A stretch of 64,000 nucleotides of DNA from Siphonodentalium dalli (Eukaryota; Mollusca; Scaphopoda; Gadilida; Siphonodentaliidae): positions 139,210,351 through 139,274,350 of the forward strand of contig CP136062.1 in NCBI GenBank assembly GCA_032622095.1, in the 5' to 3' direction. Both the position numbers and the translations under genes were made by a program. The stretch's first letter is position 1; every line of letters begins with the position of its first letter. The notes beneath the pieces were generated by a model. That model did not search any database. It was not told where the DNA came from and worked only from the letters and a program-made list of their open reading frames with translations. This document shows, piece after piece, positions 38,301-45,267 of this stretch.

Positions 38301-41300
38301 GGTTAAGAGTTAACGCGATCACGTCACGATCTGTTGATGGCGTAATATATTTACGCAATGTTTTTCGATGAGCGAAGCATGGTCCTGTGTTCTTCCCGAT
38401 AATTAAGGTAGAAACTTTAAACGTACACAGGTGTGTGATACATCATTGGAAAGATGAAGCGCCACAGATTCTAACCGTGCAAATTATATGACTGGCAATT
38501 TATTATTCGCGCTATATCGAATCGATTTGTGAGCACCGAACTGAAATATATTAGCGCAAAACGGCGTAAGAACAGATTTGACCTCGGCACGTGAAAAGTT
38601 GAGCTCGGATCTGAAAATTAATACGCCTATGCCCGTTCCCGGTCGAAAATACCACCACATACCAAGTTTCATCGAAATCGGCTCGGTCGTTTTCGAGTTC
38701 ATCGCGAACACACAGACCACACACACACACACAGATCTTCCAAAATATATAATAGACTAGCAGGTGGACCCGACTTCGTCCGGGCTGTTTCCCCTCTGCT
38801 TTTCGGCGAATTGCGCGATTTGACCTTGAATTGTCCATTTTGAAGGTCAAGGTCAGGTGGGGGTCACGATTTGACCCGTCCAAAACACTCCCCGGACAAA
38901 AGTACCCGACAAAAGTACCCGTCGAAATCCATCCGGTTTTACCCGATTTGACCTAGAATTGATCATTTTGAAGGTCAAGGTCAGGTCGGGGTCACGATTT
39001 GACCCGTTCAAAACACTCAGTGGACAAAAGTAATCCTACGTATAAAATTTCGTCGAAATCCCATAAAAATTCGCGATTTGACATGGACCCGACTTCGTCC
39101 GGGCTGTTTCCCCTCTGCTTTTCGGCGAATTCGGTCAAGTTCAGGTGGGGTCACGATTTGACCCGTCCAAAACACTGCCCGGACAAAAGTACCCGGCAAA
39201 AGTACCCGTCGAAACCATCCGGTTTTACCCGATTTGACCTCGAATTGATCATTTTGAAGGTCAAGGTCAGGTCGGGGTCACGATTTGAAACGTCCAAAAC
39301 ACTCAGTGGACAAAAGTAACCCCACGTATCAAATTTCGTCGAAATCTCATCAAAATTCGCGATTTGACATTGAATTGACCTGATTTCAAGGTCAAGGTCA
39401 CGTCGCACGGGAAAACGAATAGGCTTACGACACTCCCCATACGAAAGTATCCCCAGACACTAATTTTCATCGAAATCCCGTGATACGCGGGCGTTCAACC
39501 CTGAAATGACCCGATTTTAAGGCCAAGGTCACGTCGCACGGGCAAATTAATAGGTCCATGCCACTCCCCGGCCGAAGTATCCCCACATACCAAGTTTCAT
39601 CGAAATCGGCTCGGCCGTTTTCGAGTCCATCGCGAACAGACAGACATACATACAGACACACACACAGAAATATTTCCCAAAATATATAATAGACTAGCAG
39701 GTGGACCCGACTTCGTCCGGGCTGTTTCCCCTCTGCTTTTCGGCGAATTGCGCGATTTGACATTGAATTGTCCATTTTGAAGGTCAAGGTCAGGTCGGGG
39801 TCACGATTTGAAACGTCCAAAACACTCAGTGGACAAAAGTAACCCTACGTATCAAATTTCGTCGAAATCCCATAAAAATTCGCGATTTGACATGGACCCG
39901 ACATCGTCCGGGCTGTTTCCCCTCTGCTTTTCGGGGAATTCGGTCAAGGTCAGGTGGGGTCACGATTTGACCCGTCCAAAACACTGCCGGACAAAAGTAC
40001 CCGACAAAAGTACCCGTCGAAATCCATCCGGTTTTACCCGATTTGACCTTGAATTGATCATTTTGAAGGTCAAGTTCAGGTCGGGGTCACGATTTGACTG
40101 GTGGACCCGACTTCGTCCGGGCTGTTTCCCCTCTGCTTTTCGGCGAATTGCGCGATTTGACCTTGAATTGTCCATTTTGAAGGTCAAGAATTTTAAAAAT
40201 TATTTTGTTTGTATTTAATTTTTTTATTTTTTTCGGGCGGAAAAACTGACCCGATGAAATCCCCCCTTCCCTTCCTATGAACGACAGCACAACACGCATT
40301 TTTTGTTTTTCATGAATTAATTCATGGTACCCATCCCTCAAAGACTGACCCGATGAAAAATTCCCCTGTTCCTAGGACATATATGACACAACAACCCATT
40401 CTGCCTTTTTAATCGAGATAATTGCATTCCGCGTTTCGTTTTGCATCCGTATTGTACGCATGGGTAGCCGTTTGGCAGCTTCGAGTGTTACCCGATGAAA
40501 TCCCCCCTTCCCTTCCTATGAACGACAGCACAACACGCATTTTTTGTTTTTCATGAATTAATTCATGGTACCCGTCCCTCAAAGACTGACCCGATGAAAA
40601 ATTCCCCTGTTCCTAGGACATATATGACACAACAACCCATTCTGCCTTTTTAATCGAGATAATTGCATTCCGCGTTTCGTTTTGCATCCGTATTTTACGC
40701 ATGAGTAGCCGTTTAGCAGCTTCGATTGTAATCGGGCGGAAAAACTGACCCGATGAAATCCCCCCTTCCCTTCCTATGAAAGACAGCACAACACGCATTT
40801 TTTGTTTTTCATGAATTAATTCATGGTACCCGTCCCTCAAAGACTGACCCGATGAAAAATTCACCTGTTCATAGGACATATATGACACAACAACACATTC
40901 TGCCTTTTTAACGCGTTTCGTTTTGCATCCTTATTTTACGCATGGGTAGCCGTTTAGCAGCTTCGATTGTAATAAAGAGCATTGATCCTTAACACCTCCG
41001 AATATGGTCAATATAAAGATCGTTAATGCCTTAACCCCCCCGAAGTGGCGTTTGCGGTGATTTTGATTATTGGGAGTGGAGAATCGGTGCCCAGAGCTTG
41101 TCCAAAATGCGACGTCGACGATCCCCGTGGGTATTTACACTTATATACGAAATTTGGTCTCGATCGGTCAACCCGTTTTCGATTCTACAAAGGACATACA
41201 GACAGACAGACAGAGGTCTTCAAAATATATATGAGATATATCTCATGTTTCACACGAATGTGTCTGTGAATAAATCATTACAACAAACAATATTATAAAT

Positions 41301-42916
41301 TATATATAGAACAATTTTGAAATCTTATTTCGATGTCATCATACACATTTTAAAGATGGGGTATATTTTCCCTGTACTAATACCTATCATATTCCTTACC
41401 TGAGCCTAAGACACCAGAAAAAAGAAACCACTGCCCTTGGATATTGACCTTTTTTTCAATTCTTCTTTTCTTTTTGCACAACTGTGTGTGAAACAAATTT
41501 GATAAAACTACACTATTTGGCAGTGATCAAGATGTATATAGTTATTCTTTAATAAAAAGTTTAGATTTTTAGACACTTTTAGGTAAATATTTATGACATC
41601 ATTTGTTTTGTTTTGTTTTACAAAGTTTTTCATAATAATAATAACAATGGTGACATTAAAGGTACTCAACCCGATAAAACTCCTCTCAATTACTATTTCA
41701 ATGGCTTCGGGGGTCAAAAATATTTGATTCGAGTCGAGGAAGTCACACATCAAAGCTCAGATTTGTTAGATATCGATTTTAGAAATCTATTATTTTTCAT
41801 TATCGGGAATACTATCTGGCCCAGAACTCAGTCAAAATTGCGTTAAAACTACCACTTGATTTTAGAGTTATTCATCCTTGTCTGTTTGAATAGATTTGGA
41901 GTACACATCCAGAGCAGATTACGGCAGTTATTGGTACTCATCTCGAGAACATAACAAATTTGAAAAATCAATATCTAATAACTCTGAGCTTTGTTTGATG
42001 GGTTCCTCGACTCGAATCAAATATTTTTTACCCCCAAAGCCAAATAAATAGTAATATAGGACCCTCTGATCGGATTGTTGTTGTTGAAATCTGTTGATGT
42101 GAGGACCCTCTTTACGGGTTGAGTACCTTTAAAGGTACTCAATCCGAACAGAGGGTCCCCATCTCAACAGATTCCAACAACAACAATCCGATCAGAGGGT
42201 CCTATATTACTATTTCTTTGGCTTTGGGGGTAAAAAATATTTGATTCGAGTCGAGGAACCCATCAAACAAAGCTCAGAGTTATTAGATATTGATTTTTGA
42301 AATTCGTTATTTACTCGAGATGAGTACTAATAATTGCCTTCAACTGCCGTAATATGCTCGGGATGTACACCAAAATCTATTCAAACAGACAAGGATGGAT
42401 AACTCTAAAATCAAGTGGTAATAATAACGCAATTTTGACTATGTTCTGGGCCAGAAAGTATTCCCGATAATGAAAAATAATAGATTTCTAAAATCGATAT
42501 CTAACAAATCTGAGCTTTGATGGGTGACTTCCTCGACTCGAATCAAATATTTTTGACCCCCGAAGCCATTGAAATATTAATTGAGAGGAGTTTTATCGGA
42601 TTGAGTACCTTTAAATATATGTTTGACAAGACGTGTGTTGTTGTGTGTGGAGTGAGAACTCATCTGTCTAACTTCCTTGAAAGTTTCTAAATGTCAGAAC
42701 AGATAACTGATTGATTGATATACTTTTTCAGGAGATGTGAGCGGTGACAGTTGTATACAGTACATAAAGGACCAATTTATGCAGCATAAACCGGGACACA
42801 AACAGGTTTATATGCACTTGTCATGTGCAACTGATGTCAACATGATGAAGAACTTACTCGCAAACGTGCTTGACATTATCATAGAAATGAATTTACGGAA
42901 AACAGGGATGTGTTAA
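12587..42916 (+). CDS. Divergent G protein alpha subunit, 5'-incomplete, six exons joined
   Basis: Join of 12587-12771, 15942-16204, 22244-22372, 34703-34832, 36095-36248 and 42732-42916. The frame stays open across all five junctions (1,046 nt; 348 residues counting the split first Gly, then TAA). Family role: a guanine-nucleotide switch that binds G-beta-gamma and receptors at the inner face of the plasma membrane. Seen directly: P-loop GGASSGKST, switch-I Arg and Thr, switch-[23 protein letters not shown] and an alpha-5 helix ending KTGMC. Intron positions and phases match the vertebrate GNAI pattern as I know it (129-, 130- and 154-nt internal exons). Odd points: Glu of the P-loop is Ser, its second Gly is Ala, switch-II GGQ is AGQ, there is no Cys at -4 (no pertussis-toxin site), and the helical domain has an insert. 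The first exon, with any myristoylation or palmitoylation signal, was not found in the window. The subclass (i/o, q, s, 12 or v) cannot be assigned by eye; the exon layout favours the i/o-like branch. Confidence 0.93.
12792..13291. mobile_element. Family A hairpin MITE cluster, three nested units
   Basis: The outer ends CAGTAATACCC... and ...GGGCATTACTG are flanked by TA (12790-12791 and 13292-13293), as in Tc1/mariner-type MITEs. Inside, the unit (ttaaccacagcagaattatggg, ggatttagtcggaaatatgg, cattcatcggaaagctctca and their complements) is present as three consecutive hairpins. It starts 20 bp downstream of the splice donor at 12772. Confidence 0.85.
13310..13735. repeat. Dispersed repeat with inverted ends (related to 47040-47660)
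   Basis: The words ccagttcaaaaccgggaa and aaaatagcacatgtaa (here aaaatagcatatgtaa) recur near 47155-47235. 13588-13733 is a hairpin: cacagtaggtgaagatcccagcacgaga against its complement tctcgtgctgggatct...ctgtg. Confidence 0.55.
13868..14350. mobile_element. Family D element in intron
   Basis: It starts AGATGCATAATCCGAATTA after TTAA (13864-13867) and ends ATTAGTACCT with a degraded flank (TCAA). It contains a GTT/TTG microsatellite at about 14260-14290. Confidence 0.8.
14360..14948. other. Unassigned intronic stretch
   Basis: A + strand frame at 14501-14782 (93 codons) has no recognisable motif. The phrase tatgggtgtagccagagttgattcatgg recurs in diverged form at 47626 and 49377, so part of the stretch is a dispersed repeat. 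Confidence 0.4.
14953..15463. mobile_element. Family F element, copy 1
   Basis: The ends are AAGGCACGGGCGGCGTT and AACGCCGCCCGTATCT, with TTAA on both sides (14949-14952 and 15464-15467). It is very similar throughout to 33601-34120. There is no ORF of note. The interior has two ctttattatttccatatc-type direct words. Confidence 0.85.
15510..15670. repeat. Low-complexity AATACAAATAC stretch
   Basis: Short words aatacaaatact and gattac repeat irregularly in both orientations. The remainder up to the exon at 15942 shows nothing recognisable. Confidence 0.5.
15942..16204 (+). CDS. G-alpha exon, helical domain with extra segment
   Basis: The acceptor is cattgacag before 15942 and the donor is GTATGC at 16205. 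The exon starts in phase 0 (GTT CTC ATG) and leaves two bases (CA) that join C at 22244 to make His. It encodes about 87 residues. The second half aligns clearly with the family: [20 protein letters not shown] corresponds to the usual alpha-C to alpha-D block ([21 protein letters not shown] in Gi). At 263 nt it is 105 nt (35 codons) longer than the 158-nt GNAI counterpart. The excess is a charged, Ser- and Arg-rich stretch roughly between 16010 and 16095, plus about three residues before LSESEQQ. No stop or frame change interrupts it. Confidence 0.88.
16420..16585. mobile_element. Family C fragment
   Basis: In inverse orientation it matches 53531-53771 and 36290-36560: acggcagacagatgaaaa, acaagtgcagaaggat, ttggtgggaaattttcaga and tgttcaacaaacgacc. 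The TTAA ends are lost. Confidence 0.6.
16735..16862 (-). mobile_element. LINE 3'-UTR fragment
   Basis: The words gtttaaacatatttat, gattggaggacaagt and cccctctccc match 1572-1650 in the same orientation, which is the 3' UTR side of the LINE tail at 1794-2180. No coding part remains. Confidence 0.5.
16980..17120. repeat. Small inverted repeat with CCAAT words
   Basis: The arm acgtcagtgtcatccaatca at about 17003 is matched by the complement near 17070-17098 (tggttggttgacactgacgt). It carries CCAAT and TGACGT words on each arm. It looks like a short foldback element rather than a promoter. Confidence 0.5.
17121..18989. other. Unassigned intronic stretch with minus-strand open frames
   Basis: Overlapping minus-strand frames at 17526-17829 and 18086-18431 have a less repetitive, more protein-like composition than their surroundings. 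They shift frame repeatedly and match no family I can name. They could be a decayed coding relic. No tandem or inverted repeats were seen. Confidence 0.3.
18990..20020. repeat. Degenerate tandem array, units of about 200-240 bp
   Basis: Shared words recur near 19020, 19455, 19670 and 19890: atcatggttg, cacatcaatatacca, acatgct, gatcactgacgatttcgata and actcgtggcta. The interspersed segment (gtatagatgttttgtca...caagaaccagctaatggt) recurs in diverged form near 19770-19820 and 20395-20500. Confidence 0.65.
20068..20372. mobile_element. Family D element, left-truncated
   Basis: It runs from cgacggtctcggacaaaatt to attgaatacctt and contains the family words gataactctaaaatcaagtgg and taattaatcgattct. 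It carries a GTT/GGT microsatellite at about 20288-20340. Confidence 0.7.
20553..22110. mobile_element. Foldback element directly upstream of the switch-I exon
   Basis: The left arm (20553-20920) and right arm (21815-22110) are inverted copies of about 300 bp. Shared words include aaagtgatgtgaaac, tcggcgatgttagtagaatg and tggcatagcatagcacctg. The roughly 0.9-kb core includes C-runs at 21410 and 21805 and a fragment (gtcattcggcc...atggctgccagcggccatc) related to the array at 53.9-54.7 kb. It ends about 130 bp before the exon acceptor. Confidence 0.75.
22244..22372 (+). CDS. G-alpha exon with switch I
   Basis: The acceptor is cttcttcttcacag and the donor is GTGAGT at 22373. At 129 nt it has exactly the GNAI length. 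It encodes [20 protein letters not shown] and continues to the end of strand beta-2. The cholera-toxin-type Arg of switch I is retained (CGG, 22314-22316), as is the Mg-coordinating Thr (ACT, 22323-22325), within YIRKPTLGV. The usual RVKTTG reads RKPTLG. The exon ends after two bases of an Arg codon completed at 34703. An upstream ATG at 22223 is out of frame with the exon. Confidence 0.92.
22750..23060. repeat. Minisatellite of GGGATCCCGG-type units
   Basis: Roughly ten units of about 30 bp vary around cgggatcccggtgggattta. The second half is degraded and partly inverted. No coding frame persists. Confidence 0.75.
23600..28160. mobile_element. Giant foldback element, arms about 1 kb
   Basis: The left arm (about 23600-24590) and right arm (about 27180-28160) are inverted copies. 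Matched words include aaagcatgaaattttgcaca / tgtgcaaagtttcatgcttt, taacccctcttttaaggggtttt / aaaaccccttaaaagaggggtta, and tctagtcatatttcaacaagaaat and its complement. The core holds an unassigned 0.9-kb part and a bidirectional minisatellite. No transposase frame was seen. Exact ends and any target duplication could not be fixed by eye. Confidence 0.8.
25490..26990. repeat. Bidirectional minisatellite, units of about 40 bp
   Basis: From about 25640 to 26640 the + strand reads variants of ggtgaggtgtatatgtatac-ctggagtgattgtatggtcat. From 25490 to 25640 and from 26670 to 26990 the complementary form is on the + strand (tatacatacacat.acccacgaccataca). The long open frames here, with repeated HTxxHDH or VYMYT motifs, are translations of the repeat. 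Confidence 0.85.
28161..29221. other. Unassigned intronic stretch
   Basis: The sequence is AT-rich with a G-run at 28397-28407. No inverted or tandem repeats of size and no coding frame were seen. Confidence 0.4.
29222..29958. mobile_element. Foldback element, arms about 255 bp
   Basis: The left arm (29222-29475) and right arm (29703-29958) are inverted copies. They share caatagggctatttagttt, ttacagatttcttttcgcggg and actcgatgtatgttgagtac with their complements. Confidence 0.8.
29959..31150. other. Unassigned stretch with small hairpins
   Basis: 31012-31064 is a clean hairpin (gtaacctcattatcagcc-type arm with its complement ggctgatatgaggttac). 30710-30890 shows a weak mirror of gcggctgg / ccagccgc words. 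A G-run lies at 30425-30440. No gene was seen. Confidence 0.45.
31159..32132. mobile_element. Family E element (hAT-like) with perfect 8-bp target duplication
   Basis: The element starts CAGGGACGTGG and ends CACGTCTCTG, and is flanked on both sides by GGCAAAAG (31151-31158 and 32133-32140). CAGGG-type ends plus an 8-bp duplication are the hallmark of hAT transposons. At 974 bp with no transposase frame it is non-autonomous. The interior repeats variants of ttggaaatttccaa and carries C-runs at 31936-31954 and 32089-32105. Confidence 0.85.
32253..33042. mobile_element. Insertion bounded by a 14-bp direct repeat, class unknown
   Basis: TCTATTATAGCGAT occurs at 32239-32252 and again at 33043-33056, bounding 790 bp. 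A direct repeat of that length fits a retroelement target duplication. A block at 32255-32335 (gatccccccgggaagattt...ctacaaccca) resembles 10870-10935 inside the Harbinger-like element. Minus-strand frames (32223-32585, 32641-32883) have no recognisable domain. No poly(A) tail was seen. Confidence 0.5.
33057..33600. other. Unassigned; CACGTG and TATA-like words near 33500
   Basis: gatcacgtgacc and cctatatatacacg lie 20-40 bp apart near 33497-33530 and could be mistaken for a promoter. No transcript start or coding exon can be supported. TTAA at 33597-33600 belongs to the next element. Confidence 0.3.
33601..34120. mobile_element. Family F element, copy 2
   Basis: It starts AGGCACGGGCGGCGTT and ends CCGCCCGTATCT, with TTAA at 33597-33600 and 34121-34124. 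It is colinear with 14953-15463 and differs by scattered substitutions and small indels. It lies in the same orientation in a different intron of the same gene. Confidence 0.88.
34125..34702. other. No recognisable feature
   Basis: This is an intronic stretch before the switch-II exon. I see no repeat or extra exon in it. Confidence 0.4.
34703..34832 (+). CDS. G-alpha exon with switch II and catalytic Gln
   Basis: The acceptor is gacttatag and the donor is GTGAGT at 34833; the length is 130 nt, as in GNAI genes. It encodes [20 protein letters not shown], then [13 protein letters not shown] and LEEDRSM. The GTPase Gln is present (CAA, 34722-34724). The first Gly of the usual DVGGQ is Ala (GCT, 34716-34718), which resembles the DTAGQ of Ras-type small GTPases. 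Arg and Glu of GGQRSER are Lys and Gln. The KKW and F residues that contact effector and beta-gamma are kept. Confidence 0.92.
35127..35532. mobile_element. Family D element in intron, opposite orientation to upstream copies
   Basis: It starts AGGTACTCAATCCGATCAGA after TTAA (35123-35126) and ends GGACTGAGTACCT before TTAA (35533-35536). The interior includes caacaacaacatttcttcaa and atgggtgggttcctcgaatc. Confidence 0.85.
36095..36248 (+). CDS. G-alpha exon with NKxD guanine-specificity motif
   Basis: The acceptor is tctatttttacag and the donor is GTAAAG at 36249; the length is 154 nt, as in GNAI genes. It begins [20 protein letters not shown] and continues through strand beta-5, [11 protein letters not shown], to KYK. 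NKHD lies at 36179-36190 and matches the NKxD consensus. The following [17 protein letters not shown] matches the family EKIKxSPLTxCFPxYxG pattern. It ends with one base of the Gly codon completed at 42732. A 21-bp duplicated stretch and a pyrimidine-rich run precede the acceptor. Confidence 0.93.
36290..36560. mobile_element. Family C fragment just downstream of the NKxD exon
   Basis: The words gctaaatattcaaaagctcattgacgagtag, gacatccct-like acccctccaaatgaataaaagaccattc and ctactgggataatccacttaag match the copies at 53531 and 62656. The outer TTAA ends are not intact. Confidence 0.6.
36634..37085. mobile_element. Family D element, right end degraded
   Basis: It starts AGGTACTCAATCCAATTTGA after TTAA (36630-36633). 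The right side runs through tacccccaaagccatacaaatagtaattt and ends in a degraded TTTAAATTAAG stretch. Confidence 0.75.
37206..37356. repeat. Hairpin, arms about 45 bp
   Basis: gaatatgtagctagtgt..cgcttaaactgtttatgtccg is answered by cggacataaacagtttaagc...attagctacatatt. The loop contains atctattgggcgag / ccaatagatgg, a second inner stem. Confidence 0.75.
38043..40190. repeat. Block of dispersed repeats with CCCGACTTCGTCCGGGCTG starts
   Basis: The word gacccgacttcgtccgggct occurs near 38052, 38768, 39088, 39705, 39896 (as catcgtcc) and 40104. A 940-bp unit runs between two copies of aatatataatagactag (38743-38759 and 39683-39699). It includes aggtcaaggtcaggt words, accaagtttcatcgaaatcg and a CA-rich cacagacacacaca tail. 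Similar tails occur at the 3' ends of RTE-type LINEs and their SINEs in other animals; the class here is not proven. Confidence 0.6.
40233..40977. repeat. Tandem repeat, three units of about 250 bp
   Basis: Units start at about 40233, 40489 and 40735. Each contains tgacccgatgaaatcccccc, atgaattaattcatggtacc, ttcctaggacatatatgaca (or a close variant) and gcgtttcgttttgcatcc. They are nearly identical, so the duplication is recent. Confidence 0.8.
41040..41240. repeat. Dispersed repeat with GACA-rich tail
   Basis: It includes gaaatttggtctcgatcggtcaacccgttttcgattct and gacatacagacagacagacag, then aaaatatatatgag. It is related in form to the block at 38.0-40.2 kb. Confidence 0.5.
41660..42610. 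mobile_element. 951-bp palindrome: two head-to-head family D elements
   Basis: The left half (41660-42130) and right half (42131-42610) are near-perfect reverse complements about a centre at gagtacctttaaaggtactc (42121-42140). TTAA flanks both outer ends (41656-41659 and 42611-42614). Arms contain tttgattcgagtcgaggaa and its complement, and aggaccctctgatcggat and its complement. It lies in the last intron. Confidence 0.88.
42732..42916 (+). CDS. G-alpha terminal exon: SCAT motif and C-terminal helix
   Basis: The acceptor is tactttttcag; the stop is TAA at 42914-42916. It encodes [20 protein letters not shown], then [12 protein letters not shown] and the alpha-5 helix ending [12 protein letters not shown]. 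The TCAT guanine-contact loop is SCAT (TCA at 42821-42823). The last residues, which in this family set receptor choice, are RKTGMC. The Cys four residues from the end that pertussis toxin modifies in Gi/o is Thr, and the final residue is Cys. The exon starts only 121 bp downstream of a 951-bp palindrome. Confidence 0.93.
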
Positions 42917-43713
42917 AGGGTTGGCCCTGGTTTGAATGGCTGAGACGGTCATAATTAATACCTTACATTATTGGAATAGTAATATGATATGGATTGCATA
43001 TGGTTAACTATCTGGGTCTGTAGATATCTCAAATGACAAAATTTATATTTTGAATATTTTTATGTATAACTGACACTCTCACCCACTCCTACTGGAATCT
43101 GGAATCTGACTTTAAAAAGGGCACAATATCCAGGATCCATGACGGGAGCTGCGTGGGTGCAGCATTAAATAGCATGTACCAGTGCATTCTCTTTTATATG
43201 TGAGTCTCCCATAGGGAGCCTCACATATATAAGAAAATACATTGGCCTAACAATATTTCCCTTAACATTGTAAGCCAGTGCATTCTCTTATATATGCAAG
43301 GCTCCCCATGGGAGACTCACATATATAAGAGAAAGCACTGGCACATGATCTTTAATGCTGCACCAGCGCAGCTCCCGCCATGAAAGTGTTAACCTCTAAT
43401 AATGTTAACATGTGGTGTGTTGGATGACCGGGTATAATTAACATTAACAGGCCATTCTTATATGATTACATATAAATAAATACTTAATCGGAAGGGGTGA
43501 TTAGATATTGTTTAATATCATATCCCAACCACAGGGGGCAGGTACAGGATCACTATATAATAAAGAAATATTAAAGATTAATATAAGCTAAGAAGAAGTG
43601 TTTTTAAGATTGATCTTAGGATTAATCGACGATTAATATTGACAAAATAATGGAGATCGATATTTGAAGAAGTGTTTATAAAGATTGAACATGTGGTATT
43701 GATATCGAATAAA
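42917..43713 (+). other. Probable 3' UTR of the G-alpha gene with poly(A) signals
   Basis: Two AATAAA hexamers follow the stop: 43475-43480 and 43708-43713. The second is followed by a T/G-rich stretch (gatgtttg), a plausible downstream element, and would give a 3' UTR of about 0.8 kb. A family-B hairpin MITE (43133-43388) lies inside it, so the UTR RNA could form a long stem. Which signal is used cannot be told without transcript data. Confidence 0.5.
43133..43388. mobile_element. Family B hairpin MITE in the G-alpha 3' UTR
   Basis: It begins near catgacgggagctgcg (left TTAA lost) and ends gctcccgccatgaaagtg, with TTAA at 43389-43392. Inside are two hairpins built on agtgcattctcttatatatg / catatataagagaa. 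Confidence 0.75.
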
Positions 43714-44407
43714 CATTCCAATGATGTTTGATACTAATTTTGACTTAATTCAGATTTCCAATCTGGGCCTGTCGTTTTAGGATGACCTTCTCTCTCATTT
43801 CCTGTAGGGTATAATGTTTGCGCATCCCTCACGTCCATGTGGGATTGTGTTAGAAAGCTATAATCTTTCTGCGCAGGGAAGAGAAGTGTTCAGTTTGTGC
43901 TCCAAATGAGGAAACGGGAACGTCGGACAGAAGTATCATGTATATGTTCATTCTGTGTTTGGATATTCCATATTCTGCATTCTGTTTTAATGCAGTGCAT
44001 CGGGATGTGAATGTATGGATGTTCGATGATTACTATCATATTCATAAAATCGACCAATCAGGAAGTTCATTGTAGAATTGGATCCTTTCTGTCCAGAATA
44101 TCATGTTGTTCAGCATGTTATTTTCTGATGACTGGATTATTAGGATAAAAGAGAACAGTGTAGCAGTACCTGTGTTTTTTGGATAGGGTTATCGTATTAA
44201 CTTTTACATGACTCCGGAACGAGGATTTGTGTTGATGTGATATTGTTGGTGTAGTACTCTTTCATGAAGAACTCTCTGTTTCTATTGCAGTTGTTTTGAA
44301 GTGTGGTGGCCACATCTGGTTAAGTGGTCCTGCTAATTTGCTTTAATTTTGGTGGGGTCTCCTGATTTGCTATGATGTTGTTAGGGCAAACCAATTCTTA
44401 GCCATTA
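43714..44407. other. No recognisable feature
   Basis: This is sequence downstream of the G-alpha poly(A) signal. Short T/G-rich stretches are present; no repeat or exon is supported. Confidence 0.4.
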
Positions 44408-44411
44408 TTAA

Positions 44412-44871
44412 AGATGCATAATCCGAATTGAAGCTCCCAAATGACTATTTCTTTGGCTTCGTGGGGTGAAACATATTTGATTCGAGTTGAGGATTCCACC
44501 CATCAAAGCTCGGAATGATCAGATATAGATTTTTGAAATTTGTTATTTCTCGAAATGAGTAATTATTTGTGGCCCAGAAAAGAGATGTCAAACCGATGGT
44601 CTCAGACAAAATTGCAGATGAAGATGGATAACTCTAAAATCAGGTGGTAATACGGCCAAATTTTGTGGTAGGGAAGTGATAATACGGTCATATTTCATTG
44701 AACAACATGTTGATAAATAACACGTTTTGGGAAATTTTATACTATAGTTGACAGCGGTTTGCATTATTTTATTGTAATTAATCGATTCTGATAACAAAAA
44801 CGTATTTTGAAGAAATGTTGTTGTTGTTGTAACTTGATGATATGGGGACCGTCTGATCAGATTGAGTACCT
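44412..44871. mobile_element. Family D element, complete
   Basis: It starts AGATGCATAATCCGAATTGA and ends GATTGAGTACCT, with TTAA at 44408-44411 and 44872-44875. The translation of one frame gives the same peptide as other D copies, so it is not a gene. Confidence 0.85.
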
Positions 44872-45054
44872 TTAAAATACCTTGATTCGTTCAGATTAGC
44901 CAAAGGTAGTGAAAATGACAATGAGAAAAATAATGTAATTTTTCTTAACAGCATCGGTTTGTCCCGCCAACATCATAGCCAATTAGCAGGCATCACCCGC
45001 ATTACCCTGTTAAGATAATGCCACAGATCTCTACTTTACCTATGCCCAGACATA

Positions 45055-45267
45055 CAGTAATGCCCGAAGTATATGACTCTTCAACCACAGCAGAATTATG
45101 GGAAATTTTTCAGGATTTAGTCGGAAATATGTCTTGTTGCCATTCATCGGAAAGCTCTCACCGAGAGCTTTCCAATGAATGGCAGCAAGCCATATTTCCG
45201 ACTAAATCCTGAAAAAATTTCCCTTAATTCTGCTGTGGTTTAGGGGTTGTTTATTTAGGACATTACA
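45055..45267. mobile_element. Family A hairpin MITE
   Basis: It starts CAGTAATGCCC after TA and ends near GGACATTAC. The stem is ccacagcagaattatggg...cattcatcggaaagctctca against its complement. Confidence 0.82.

Noticed and set aside
38484-40218. Overlapping ORFs on both strands with [10 protein letters not shown]-type peptides
   Set aside because: They arise from the repeated CCCGACTTCGTCC units; the same peptide appears at each unit and on shadow frames.
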